Of a DNA stretch of 64,000 nt, positions 10,881-22,577 are shown one piece after another. Position 1 is the first letter of the stretch; each line of letters starts with the position of its first letter. The DNA is from Tetradesmus obliquus (Eukaryota > Chlorophyta > Chlorophyceae > Sphaeropleales > Scenedesmaceae): contig CP126193.1 of assembly GCA_030272155.1 (NCBI GenBank), forward strand, positions 4,464,001-4,528,000, read 5' to 3'. The notes under the pieces are model-generated. The model saw only the letters and a list, made by a program, of their open reading frames with translations, had not been told where the DNA came from and ran no database searches. Both the position numbers and the translations under genes were made by a program.

Positions 10881-13790
10881 ATGAAGGTGAAAGTACTCAA
10901 CCGCAACGAGGAGGAGTTCACCCGTGAACGCGCACAGGACCTGAAGAAAGTGCACCGCAACTACGAACCCGCGCTCCACCAGTTTCAGCGCGCGCACGAG
11001 TACACGCGTGCACTCAACGCAGCCAAGCTGCAGAAGGTCTTTGCTAAGCCCTTCATAGCAGCGCTCACACACAGCGACGGCATCACCTGCCTGGCCAGGA
11101 ACCCTCGCATACTCAACAGCTTGTTGGCGGGCTCAGCAGATGGAGACATACGCATCTGGGATATCCCTGTGCAGCGCACCCTCAGGCGGCTAAAAGGCCA
11201 TACAGGCGCAGTCAAGGGCATCTCCTTTGCGCCGGACGGCGAGACATGCGTCTCGTGCAGCACAGACTGCTCGGTGAGTGGCACCTGGCAGCAGCAGCTG
11301 CTGCGCTGCAAGACGGCGCTGGTGTTTCCATAGGAGAGGGGGAACACCTGCAGTTGCGCTGCTTGCACTTGCGTCCGACACCCTGTTTATCTCGACCTTG
11401 CATTGCTTCTGCTCTTCTGCCAGCTTCCTTGCCATGATTCTCTGGCATCAGTAACATATAAAGCTCTGCTCTGCTCTGCCGCAGGTGCGGCTATGGAAGG
11501 TGCCCTTTGCCCCGCTTGAGCCTGGGCCAGTGGAAGCTGAGGAGGCGGCCGTGTTTGAGTTCCAGGGCCGCAACGCCTTCCGGGCCATCGACCACCACTG
11601 GCGGGAACACCTGTTTGCGACAGCAGGCGCTGCAGTGGAGGTGTGGAGCCACGAGCGCTCAGAGCCGGTCAACACCTTCACCTGGGGAGCTGACTCGGTG
11701 CTGTCAGTCAAGTTCAACCCGGTGAGCAGCAGGCTATGCTGGCAACAGTAAGTAACTGGCGCTCAGCAGCATGGCAAGCAGCAGGTCATTGTCAGCTGTG
11801 TCAGGCGTTGTTTTAGATGGCGCACTGCAGGCATCACGGGGTTGCAGGCCTGCTGCAGGAATGTGATGTGGCTTGCCCAGCAGTCTGACGGTTGCGTGGC
11901 ATGCATGACAGCAGTAATGGTGTCTGTGTGCGCGGGTGGCATTGCAGACGCACATGTCCCTTCGCACATGTCCCTGCAGCGTCACACCTGCAAACGCTGC
12001 AGCACTCACCACACACTCTCAGCTGCTCCCAGTGCGGCTAGCCATACAGCAGCTCATTTCACCCCGCACAACCTGCGCTGCGTGACGCCGGACTGTGTTT
12101 GCGCTGCGCGCAGGCTGAGTCGGACGTGTTTGCCAGCACTGGCGGCGACCGCAGCATAGCGCTGTACGACCTGCGCAGCGCGCGGCCCATCCGCAAGCTG
12201 GTCATGCAGACGCGCACAAATGCAGTAGCGTGGAACCCCATGGAGGCCTTCAACTTCACAGCAGCCAGCGAGGACTGCAACCTGTACACGTACGACATGC
12301 GCAAGCTGCAGGCTGCAGCGTGCGTGCACAAGGTGGGTGCAGCATGCAGGCCGGCCTGCATGGCAACAAAGAGGTTGTTTACAAAAGCACGCAAGCAGCC
12401 AATGGACATATTCTCGTGTGCGCGCGCGTGCTCCGAAATGGAATGGTTGCGACGGTGCATTGCTGCAGCAGCGTGCCAGGTTTCTTTGCGTCCATAGCCT
12501 GCGCTGCTATGTCTCCCTGCACCCAGCTGTGGTCTGTGCCCTGGCTGATGATGTGTGTGGTGATGCATTGCTGTTCCTGCAGGACTTTGTGTCTGCAGTG
12601 ATGGATGTCGACTACTCGCCCACTGGCCGCGAGTTTGTGGCTGGCGGCTACGACCGCAGCGTGCGCATCTTCAACTTCAATGCGGGGCACAGCAGAGAGG
12701 TGGGCCCGCTGACTGGACAGTGCATTGGTGACTTGTCTCATTGAAGGGGTTCCGCATGCCGGTGGTTGCTGTTGCTTTCAGCGGCTGCATGCCGCAGTGC
12801 CTGGGTTGATGCCACTCCTGTGTTTTGACGGCTGCCAGCTTCATGCTGGTGCAGACAAGAAGACCAGCGTGATACGACCTGCCTGTGCGCACGCATAGCA
12901 TTATGTGGTGCGCTACCTGCTCACAGCCTGCCGACGGGCTTGGCCTGCCTGATGCCTGCCGCGCCTGCTTATTGGTGCTGGCGCAGGTGTACCACACCAA
13001 GCGCATGCAGCGCGTGTTCTGTGTGCGCTTCAGCGGCGACGGCAGCTACGTGTTCAGCGGCAGCGACGACATGAACGTGCGCGTGTGGAAGGCGGACGCG
13101 AGCGAGCAGCTGGGCGTGACGCTGCCGCGCGAGAAGCACAAGGCAGCATACAACAAGGCGCTCATCAACAGGTGAGAGGCAATGCAGAAAGTTGAGCATG
13201 CAATGGCTTGGTGGCTTGCTGGTGCTGTCCTGCAAGTGATGCAATCAGCACAGGCGGTGCTGTGCAGGTACTCACAATGCAACCAAATGGTGCACAGAGA
13301 TATGCGTGCAAGTGCGCCGTTGCCGTGGCTGCTGACGCTGTTGCATGCCGCTTGTACTGGCCTGCAGGTACAAGCACATGCCCGAGGTCAAGCGCATTGT
13401 GCGGCACAGGCACGTGCCGGTCGCCATCCACAAGGTACGCATTTGCTGTGCAGGCGCCGCTTTGTTTGGTTGTAGGAAGAATGGAAAGTCCCTAGGTTGT
13501 GCCGCTGCAATGTTGCAGCAGTTGAGCAGCTGCCTCTAGAGCTCTAGAAAGGCAGCAGCGTTGTGCCGTCCTGCCGCTACTCTGCTGCGCATCAGTGCAG
13601 CGGCTCACCCTGCTGTGTGCTTCCTGCTGCCGTTGTGCTCCTTGCTGTGTGCCTGCAGGCCTCCAAGATGCGGCGCATTGTGCAGGACTCGGACAAGCGC
13701 AAGCTGCAGCGCCGCATCCAGCACAGCGCGCCGGGCGCCATCACGGTCAAGCCGGAGCGCAAGAAGAAGATCGTGGCGGAGCTGGAGTGA
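10881..13790 (+). CDS. DCAF13: DCAF13/Sof1 WD40 protein of the small-subunit processome
   Basis: Nucleolar WD40 protein needed for 18S rRNA processing with the U3 snoRNP; in animals and plants it also acts as a CUL4-DDB1 substrate receptor. Seven exons join in phase: 10881-11273, 11485-11721, 12114-12332, 12583-12699, 12987-13171, 13368-13434 and 13659-13790. They give 449 residues, essentially the length of the human and yeast proteins. The N-terminus MKVKVLNRNEEEFTRER and the block ALNAAKLQKVFAKPFI are near-identical to the family signature. WD motifs include GSADGDIRIWDI, STGGDRSIALYDL, GGYDRSVRIFNF and GSDDMNVRVWKA. The basic Sof1 C-terminal domain is present (YKHMPEVKRIVRHRHVP, then QHSAPGAITVKPERKKK). 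Introns are short with standard sites. Nothing looks broken. Confidence 0.97.
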
Positions 13791-14814
13791 TGATTGGAAT
13801 ATGCATCTGCAGTGTGGTCACCAGTGCTTGCCGAGCGAAGTCTGCATCGGCTCGCTGCGCAACGAGATGCAGGAGACGCGCGTTGCTGCACGTGTACATG
13901 CGTGTGTCGTGCGCATGCAGCGTACAAGCACAGGCATATCCCCAGGCGCGCTGTTGCGCGTGGTGCTCTGGCTGGTTCAGCTGGCTTATGTGTGTACAGC
14001 TTGCCGGCATGGCAGCTTGCAACTTCCCTGAAGGAGTGCCAGAAGGTTTGGGCACTTGCTGCCTGTTTCAAAAACGCGTTGAAGACGCGCAGGTTGCTTT
14101 TGTTACGTTCATTATGTTACATACTCCACTCAACGAAGGAGTGACAACATCAACCAAGAGCCAACGGGAGGCTCCTTGGTGTCCAGGATCAACACTTTGG
14201 TGGTTTAAACCGCAAGCAGTCAAACGTGAAAGCGATGAGGCCTGTCCAAATTTCGTGCACACAACATGCCAACAGCACGGCCTGCCCTGATAAAGCCGTA
14301 CCAAACTCCAGCAACCACCCGCATCAAACGGCGCTGTGCCGCCCAGACCAAAATATGATACACAGATACAGTAACACAGACACCATACTGTACAAAATAC
14401 ACCAGCCAACACACAACCAAGTGTCAAACATATGGCCATGGCAAACCCTTATAAACAGTATGGCGATGCCTTCTGATGATGACATACTATCACCATTGCC
14501 GACACAGCCGCAGCAGCGCAACACGAAGACAGCGACCTCACAGGTGGCTGCAAACAGTCATACACCATTTGCGACAGCTTGCTGCGCCAGCGCTGCAGCA
14601 CGCACCACCATCGCCGCAGCAGCGCACCACCACCCTTCTCCTCTCCTCACAGTGCACCGCGCATCCAGCCGCAATGCCCGCATGCAGCCCCTTCACCATC
14701 TCTGGCCGTAGCTACGATGAAAGTGGTTGTGCACGCCGACACCGCTGAGCAGGCTGATAAACTGCACTGTGTTGCTTGAAAAAACGCCTGGCTGATGGCG
14801 TAATAAATCACAAA
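13791..14814. other. Convergent intergenic region (DCAF13 / recA)
   Basis: This lies between the stop codons of two convergent genes. It contains a structured dispersed repeat with a TGTAA signal on the minus strand (listed separately). No other gene is supported. Confidence 0.5.
14115..14180 (-). repeat. Dispersed two-hairpin element, copy A
   Basis: About 65 bp align with 53672-53740. Read on the minus strand, the element has a hairpin with GAGCC/GGCTC arms, a second with ACTCC/GGAGT arms, and ends in TGTAAC, the green-algal poly(A) signal. It lies about 640 bp beyond the recA stop. It could be a SINE-like 3' end or a conserved 3'-processing module. Confidence 0.55.
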
Positions 14815-17800
14815 TCAGCCGTCGAGGTCCCGCTCCAGGTCCTGCAGCTCCTGCGCCATTGCGTCATCATCCCGCAGCTCATCAGCAAAGCCCTCCACGT
14901 CATCATCCTCCACGCTGCCGCTGCCGCCGCTGCTGGCCTGCTGCGCCGCGCCCTCAGCAAGCTTGGCCTGCACCGCTGTGGTGAGGCGAGCCGCAGTGTC
15001 CGGGTTGTCCCGCAGGTGGGCCAGCACGTTGTCCCTGCCCTGTGCCAGCTTCACACCTTCAAAGTAGATGTGGGATCCCTGGGAGCGTGACGGTATAGGG
15101 ATTGCAGCGAGAAGAGAGAAGAGACGCGTGAGCAGTGTGCGTATATGCAGGAGGTGACAACACGCAAAGGTGGGGTGCTCCTGCTGGCTGTGCCAGCTCG
15201 TGCAGTCGCAGCATGGGGTGCTGACACAGGAACTTTACAAGCAACCAGCAGTGCTGCGACAATCTGCACGTGCAGCTGCTCCGGATGATCAATAAGAAAC
15301 GCAACACAGACAAGCTCCATCACATCCCGCATCATCTGATACTGAGCCGTGCTCACCCGTGCCTCAATCACTCCCATCTCCTTGGCCACATCATACACGC
15401 AGCCCACTGAGTTGATGCCCTCGCCATACATAATGTCAAACTCAGCCACCTCGTACGGAGACGACACCTGCAGCAGCAGGAGCAGTGCACACGCAGGGTC
15501 AGTCAAGCCACACTGCACTGAGCAGCAAGTCAACACTACGCCACCTCATACGGCAATGACACCCGCAGCAGCGCGCACACACAGGGTCAGTCAAGCCATG
15601 CTACATGGCAGCGAGCAGTTGGCAGCAACGAGCAGTTGAAAGCAAGTGCCACAGCCCTGTGCAAGCCACTGTGCGAACAGCAGCCATCATGCAGCCGCCG
15701 CACCTTGTTCTTGACCACCTTGACCTTCACGCGGTTGCCCACGGACTCCAGTCAATCTGCCAAAACACTTGAGATTGTAACATAATAATAACACAGATGT
15801 AACGACAACTGCCGCCAGCAGCCGCACCTTGTTCTTGACCGCCTTGACCTTCACGCGGTTGCCCACGGGCTCCATTCAGTCTGTCACAACACAAAAAGTT
15901 GTAACTTAATGATGACACAGACGTAACGACAACCGCCGCCAGCCGCCGCACCTTGTTCTTGACCACCTTGACCTTCACGCGGTTGCCCACAGGCTCCACC
16001 CTGCCTGTCTCCGTGATCTTGTCGCGCGCGCGGATGTCCAGGCGCATGCTGGAGTAGAACTTGAGCGCGTTGCCACCGCTGGTGGTCTCAGGGTTACCAA
16101 ACAGCACGCCCACCTGTTGTGCACAGCATGGTACAACATAGCAGTCAGCCCAATCGCATCATAACAGGAATGACCAACTGCTACATAGATGTGTTGCGGC
16201 TGCTATTGGCCTCAGAATTGCCAAACAGCACGCCCACCTGGCAGCAGCAGCAGCAGCACGGCAGCACAGCACAACATAATAGTGATGCACAGCTGTCTTG
16301 AAAGAGGTGGCTTGCCGCCGCTAGTGGTCTCAGGGTTGCCAAACAGCACGCCCAGCTGGCAGCACAATGCAGCACGCACAATACAGCAGTGCATATGCAC
16401 AGTTACAACAAGGAACGAGAAGCAGGATGAGGATGACGGTGAAAAAGCTGATGTCCCTGAGCATTGCATCAACAAAACGCACCACAGACACCGATGCGCA
16501 GGCCAGCTGTTGTACTTGTGTGGCTGGCCAGACAAACATATGAAGAGAGAACTGGCGTGTGATGTAGCCCCGGGCAAGCCTTCTGGCAACTGCAACCATT
16601 GTTTGCTGCACGCTGCTGTTACAGCTTCACACGCACCTTGAAGCGCAGCTGGTTGATGAACAAAATGGTGCAGCCGCTCTTGGCGGCATTGGCTGTCACC
16701 TTGCGCAGCGCCAGGCTCATCAGGCGCGCCTGCAAGCCGATCTGAGCACAGCAAACACACAAAGCAGCCACACATACACAGAATGCACAGGCGGGCAGCA
16801 GAGGGACCGGTCAGTGAAGCAACACATCCAGGGACCTGACTAAGAGACTGATTGTCAACAACGAGTCAACCAAAAACTCGCATGGCCACATCAGCAATGC
16901 CGCAATCTGATACAGCTGTAGCTGCAGCCCCATCGCCGCACTCCTGTGCCTAATCTGAGTGCGTGCTGGTGCGCAAGCGGCTGCTCCACCACCCTCAACC
17001 CCCTATGTCTGCCTGACTGCCGCCTGTGGCAGCCGCACCTGTGGTGTGCCGACTTCACCCTCCACCTCAACCCCCTGCTGGCGCTGCACACCACCCAGCT
17101 TGTGCCCAACCAGTTGCCCTCGCCTCATCTCGAGCCCCCTGCTGCCTGCTCAATCAATCACAACTGCCGCCTGTGTCAGCCGCACCTGTGGTGTGCCGAC
17201 TTCACCCTCCACCTCAACCCCCTGCTGGCGCTGCACACCACCCAGCTTGTGCCCAACCAGTTGCCCTCGCCTCATCTCGAGCCCCCTGCTGCCTGCTCAA
17301 TCAATTACAACTGCCGCCTGTGTCAGCCGCACCTGTGGTGTGCCGATGTCTCCCTCCACCTCGGCGCGCGGCACCAGGGCAGACACGCTGTCCACGACAA
17401 TGATGTTCACCACGCCGCTGCGCACCAGCTCGTCCATTACGTTGAACGCCATCTCGCCTGCAAGGCACCAGACACAGAAAGACACGTTGAGCGCAAGGAC
17501 ATGCGGCGGCAAAGCGTTGAATGGCTGATAGCCGCCGCAAGTTCAAAGCAGGGACAGAAGCTGTCAGCACTCTGCCGCACCCTCAAGCATACAAGGAAGC
17601 GGGTAGCGACATGCCTGGGCAATGCAGCTGCTGTGCTTTGTACCGGCCACTTGTGAGCAGCGAAGACATGCCGACGTACTGCTGCCATCCTGGCTGCTGC
17701 TGCTGCTGCTGCTGCTGCTAATATGGCCAGCGCTGCGGCTGCAGCTGTTTTGCTGGCTCTGCTGTTGCAGCTGCTGGGATTGCTTGCTGCCGGCGCTACC

Positions 17801-19639
17801 CACCATGGTCTGGTTGGCACACCATCAGGTCGTTGATGTTGATGCCCAGCCGCTGCAGCACATCAGCGCAGCGAAGCAACAGCACAGCAGCACCGCAGTG
17901 TCAGCAGAGCCACCTGGCACAGCAAGCAACGCATCTACTCCACCATGCACACAAATGCCTGGGCTGCATCAATATAGTGCCCTGCAAACCAGTTTAGTTG
18001 CGACGCTTGGCCCACTGCACTAACGGCTCGTGTTGCATGTCACTGCCGGCCGCTGCTGCTGCAGGCTTGATACAGCACCACCTACCGTAGCATACACTGC
18101 ATCAAACGCGTGCTCGGCATCAATGAAGCAGGCAATGCCACCCTGCTTCTGCACTTCTGCGATTGCATGCATGGCCAGCGTGGTCTTGCCGCTGCTCTCT
18201 GGGCCAAAGATCTGCGCAGCAGCAGCAGCAGGAGCGACACAATGGCAGGGCCGAGCACATGCAGGGAAGAGCTGATACAGGGAAGAGCTAATACAGGGAA
18301 GAGAAGCTGGGCAAACACAAGCCGGACAGGGACCAGACCAAGCGCACAACCAGCAGCTGCAGCAGCACTCCCAGCATGACCAGGCTTGTCTGTGCAGGGC
18401 GGTAAGCAGCACAGCAGACGCCCCGCGCAGGAGCCACACTGCAACTGACCGGTTGATTCATGCACACGCCGAGCTGCTGATACAGTCACGAATGCTGCAG
18501 GCGTTGCTGCTGCTGCTGCTGCATGCCCACCTCAACAATGCGGCCTTTGGGGTAGCCCCCGCCCGTGGCCTTGTCCAGTGTGAGGCAGCCTGTTGGGGTG
18601 CGCGGGCTGCACACACCACAACAGCACAACAGCACAACAGAGATGGCGTTGATGCTATGGCTTGATGGGTAACATGATGATAGCAGCACAACAGAGGCAG
18701 CAAGTAGGTATAGTTGCAAACCAGCCCAGTGTCAGTGCATCGTTACTTCACGCTGCATGCTGACAGCCGCGTGTGTTGCTCGAGCGCTCACAGACTCGCT
18801 GCTTCCTGCGTTGGCTGTGACTGCAAGACAGGCATTGCTGGGGTAAAAGCGTGCCGCCATGTGTGCCCGCACACTGCGCAAGGCACCACAGCATAGGTGC
18901 AGCGCTGACAGCTGCCTGCGTCTGCATCTACAGCACACATCTGCTGCGCTACATGCGTGCTGCAAGTGTTGAATGGCCTGCCTGCAAGGGTGCTCACACA
19001 TTAATGGCTGATCCAGACATCTGCATGACTGTGTTTGCTCCATGCTTCTTGTTGATGTTGGCGATGGTGTCTTTCAGCAGACGCTGCTTGACCTGCACAA
19101 GGCGCATACACAGAGCCATGCATGGTGGAATCCCATGCACAGGCACACTGCTGCAGTGCTAGCCTTGCTCTGGCAGAACCGGTCAGTTGCCAAGCATGTG
19201 CCTACAGCTGGTGTTCCATACAAATATGAAACGACACAGCGCTGCCCAGGTGCCAAAGCTGCAAGCAGATGAAGGTGCATGCTTGCCTGTGCTGCAACAG
19301 CAGGCAGCTGCCAGCAGCATATAATCTGTCTCCACCGTGCATGCAGGATATAGCTGTGCACGCAACACCTCTGCAGTTCCTATTGCAGAAAAACCTGTGC
19401 TAGCTGTGTACTACGGCGATCTGCCGTCTGTTGTTGCCGCAAGCTGAACAGCAGCAGATCACCTTCTGATCCGGGGAGAGCCCCGACGGAGTGCTGACTC
19501 CTTCCTCGTCATCGACTACTTCAGTCTGAGCCCTCCGTGTCCGCCTGCTGACAGCTGCTGCGATAGGCCCCAGGCGTGCCGCGCGCACGGTTGGCCTTGA
19601 AGTGGCACCCACACTAGGTGCTGCCCGTTGCAGCAGCAT
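14815..19639 (-). CDS. recA: Bacterial-type RecA, organelle targeted
   Basis: Homologous-recombination ATPase that forms filaments on single-stranded DNA; eukaryotic copies of this bacterial type maintain plastid or mitochondrial DNA. Ten exons join in phase: 19639-19463, 19092-18998, 18606-18531, 18211-18086, 17852-17804, 17457-17333, 16741-16637, 16113-15952, 15467-15357 and 15078-14815, giving 429 residues. The Arg/Ala-rich leader ([20 protein letters not shown]) is plastid-like. Walker A GPESSGKT is at 119-126 and Walker B IIVVDS is near 193-198. Loop and core blocks include [31 protein letters not shown] and [10 protein letters not shown]. The C-terminus is acidic, as in bacterial RecA. 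Introns of this gene carry several tandem copies of its own exon edges, described separately. The plastid rather than mitochondrial target is inferred. Confidence 0.97.
15445..15598 (-). repeat. Duplicated 5' edge of recA exon 9
   Basis: The acceptor and first codons of exon 9 (encoding VSSPYEV) recur 95 bp upstream in the intron, together with about 35 bp of intron. In the copy the acceptor has changed from CTGCAG to CTGCGG, so its AG is lost; it would read VSLPYEV. Confidence 0.75.
15694..15992 (-). repeat. Three tandem copies of the 3' edge of recA exon 8
   Basis: The end of exon 8 (encoding [12 protein letters not shown]) with its donor and following intron is present three times at a period of about 125 bp. 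The real exon edge ends at 15952; the downstream copies share the CGCACCTT anchor at 15823 and 15699. The donors AAG|GTGCGG stay intact in all three. Included intact, the extra copies would introduce a TGA in the phase set by the exon 8 donor. Confidence 0.85.
16080..16362 (-). repeat. Three spaced copies of the 5' edge of recA exon 8
   Basis: The exon 8 acceptor and first codons (encoding GVLFGN) recur in the upstream intron with edges at 16237 and 16355, spaced about 120 bp, against the real edge at 16113. The copies keep AG acceptors. One reads [11 protein letters not shown] and the other [14 protein letters not shown] before they diverge. Confidence 0.82.
17017..17370 (-). repeat. 147-bp tandem array from the 3' edge of recA exon 6
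   Basis: Two full 147-bp units (17017-17163 and 17164-17310) plus the real exon edge starting at 17311. Both units repeat the coding end of exon 6, its donor CAG|GTGCGGC and intron sequence, and are almost identical to each other. Each contains a TGCAG acceptor followed by 45 nt encoding [15 protein letters not shown] and then the donor, so each could splice as a phase-0 mini-exon. Confidence 0.88.
18261..18308. repeat. 16-bp tandem repeat, three units, in a recA intron
   Basis: The unit (a/g)cagggaagagctgat appears three times in a row in the intron between recA exons 3 and 4; the third unit diverges at its end. It lies outside coding sequence. Confidence 0.7.
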
Positions 19640-22577
19640 GTTGTCGCATCAATCAGACAGAAATAAGGTCAAGTGTGCTGATGAAGCGCTGCATGGCAGC
19701 AGAACAGCCCTATCAACGATGTGGCCAGGCTGCAGGATGTGTTTAGGGCTTTTTGTTACCAACTCGAATTCTGAATTACTAAAGTGCCACGTGCAACAAG
19801 CACAAGCCAGACTAAGTTCTACAAGACATCCGCAACCACACATATACCAGACAGTTTGCCATGCATACAGGCCTGTATGCATGTGGTCTACCTGCCCAGG
19901 CATGCCACGTCGCCTGCTAATGCCACAACTCGAGATCAGACCAGATCAGAATGAAATGTACTGTGTACAGACATGCAATGACCAAACCTCAAGAAGGGCT
20001 GTGTACATGCAGTTCCTAGAAAAGGCCCACAGAGGCCAGGCACGCCCAATCCCATGAAGCTGCGATTTAGGCGCGAGCTCCCCACCAACTTTCCTGAACA
20101 CCACCGTCAACAGGCACTGCCACACATGTCAAGTACAAGTCCAAAAATCCATGGTCTGTAGTATTTGTTCCTCACACAATCTTCCTGTCAGCCAACAAGC
20201 TAACACAAGGATAGAGCCATAAGCACATGCATACAAAAAGCGCACATGTGCGTGCCGAGCATGACCAAGTACACAGCATATCTGTATACACATGCACTCA
20301 GCTGTAAGTGAGAAGATGGTACACGACCCGCAAGTTGGCCCTACGTGGCAGTAAGGATACAACCCTGTACGGCGGGTCCGCACTGACACTGGTCACCAAA
20401 AACACACGGCATGTCATCAAGACACACACTGGTGCATGCTTTGCATTATTGCGGTTTAATCACACACACATGACGGCACTGACAAGCTAGTGGCAAGTCT
20501 AGGACACACCTGTTTGAAATTTTGCAGGCCACGTCCAAACAACCAACCTATGCACAGGACAGTTGCGACAAGGCATGCATCTGGTCCAGCCAAAACCATC
20601 ACCTCACGCTCACTACCGAGTTTCTTCTGGAGGAATGGTTTGTTTGGCGGTAAGTACCCTTTCTCTTCGGCTGGAGACTGCATCATATGGTGAGACTCCT
20701 TCACCCGGCTGCGGGAAAAACACATACAATGCTGGCACAACAACATGTTATCAAGTCGACTCTGTTGCTGTGCACTACTTTGCAGTAGGCACCGCAAACC
20801 TGCCCCTGCGTGCACCCTTCCCGCGACCACAGCCGCCAGATAAGTGCACACGCGTGGTGTGTTCTATCAGTGGAGCAATCCAATGCCAGGTAAAAGCATG
20901 CTGCTGTGTGATGGTGAAAGAGACAACCTGCAGTCCATCCACATGCAATGTACAAAAGGATCAGGATGCACGACAGACAGTGCAAAACCACACAGAGACA
21001 GAGCCGTCATGCGTGTGACATACTCGGCCTCCCAGCTGCTATGTACTCACAGCAGTGAGAACCCCTGCTTGTCAGCTCAGTGGACAGGGCAGCGCTGACA
21101 TAGACAGCCAGCATGCACAGCAACCATAGTATACACAGCCACGCAACATGCGGCCAGCACAAGGGCCACTCAGGTGCACCCAGGTCCTGGCAGGCAGTGC
21201 ATGGTGCGCTCGCAGCCAATGCCGTAGGCCATAAGGTCCCCATCGTCTGACACCTTGCGTCTCTCTGACTGCTGCATTCCATCCTGCCTTTGTGCATCTC
21301 ACGAACTGCAACACTACTACCACAGAAGAGCAGCAGCGAGCAGCCGCTAGTGTAATGAGCAAGGCAGGGAGAATGCCGGCAAAAACAGCTCACTTGCACC
21401 TGCGCCTGCCCCTCGTGGACTAAGGACAGTGTAGCCAGGGCATGCTGAGGGCGCAGAATGCACCCCATGACAGACAACATGACAAGAAATAGCTGTGCCA
21501 TGGCACAGACGACTAGCCAGAGACAGCATGCACTCACCACACACCTAGCAAAACTGCTGCGAAGCACACACTAGTAAGCAACAATACAATCATAATGTTT
21601 AAATTGAACAGGACGGGTTGGCTGACAGAGCGCAGCAGCCTGTCCCCGCAATCCTCACTGCTTCCTCACTGCTTTCTTCCACAAGGCAGACAGCACTCAA
21701 ACAAGGCAGACATGATACCCAGGTATGCAAGATACATTTTGGACAGCCCGTCACCCAGGGTACAGGTTGCGTGTGTAGGCTCTGCCATATGATGACCACC
21801 TGCCGTGGGCCCGTGCAGAATGCTGACGAAGCCAAAACATCCAAGAGCAACCAGCCCGCTAAAAACCCCTGTGCCTGTGGCAACACGCCTTCTTCTAGCC
21901 CAGCGCGGCCAGAAGCCTGCGCTGTGGCTGATATTGTACACAAATCCCATGCCAGCATGCACGAACACCACATATGCCACACACACACACGCCAACCACG
22001 GCTGTGGTGCTGATACTACACATGTCTACCTTGCTCTCACGGTGCATCGCTGCACCTGCCACAAACAACAACCCAGCCAGTACTCAACTCTTTTCAGCCA
22101 GTCTCCTACCCTACCCCCAGAGCGTAAAACGCGGCCTCGCATGCCGGTGCCCAATCTGCTGTACACATCATGACACTCCTAGCCCTGCCACAGAGAAAAT
22201 GGAGCAGCAATATGCGTACTGCAATGGGGCAGGTGGAGGCTGATGCACACCAGAATGCACACATACACACACGAGCACGACCTGTGCCAGGGTTTGAGCA
22301 ATGCAAGTGTGTTCACACGTAACAAGGGGTCACACGCAGTCAGACATGATGATGACTGTGGCATACACCCACTATCCGCACAGGGCAGCCAGCGAGCTTA
22401 GCCACAGCGTTTCCATACATGATAACGGTTCGGTGATGCATGAAAACACGCACGTACACACACCTGGCACGAAGGCTGCTGTAACCAGATGCGAAAGCCA
22501 TCAGGTAGGATCAAGGGCATGCTGCATGAACAAAAGACACAAGGAAGCGCTGCCAAATGCGTGGCAGCCAGTTGCAC
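19640..22577. other. Long gene-free stretch upstream of recA
   Basis: Nearly 3 kb between the recA start and the OPR-gene stop, both on the minus strand, holding the recA promoter and the OPR 3' flank. There are scattered CA-rich runs, for example around 21980 and 22265. I found no exon chain that keeps phase, and no RNA gene was recognised. Confidence 0.45.

Noticed and set aside
19640-22577. Possible ncRNA or tRNA gene in the long gap
   Set aside because: No cloverleaf, A/B box pair or strong extended stem could be identified by eye.
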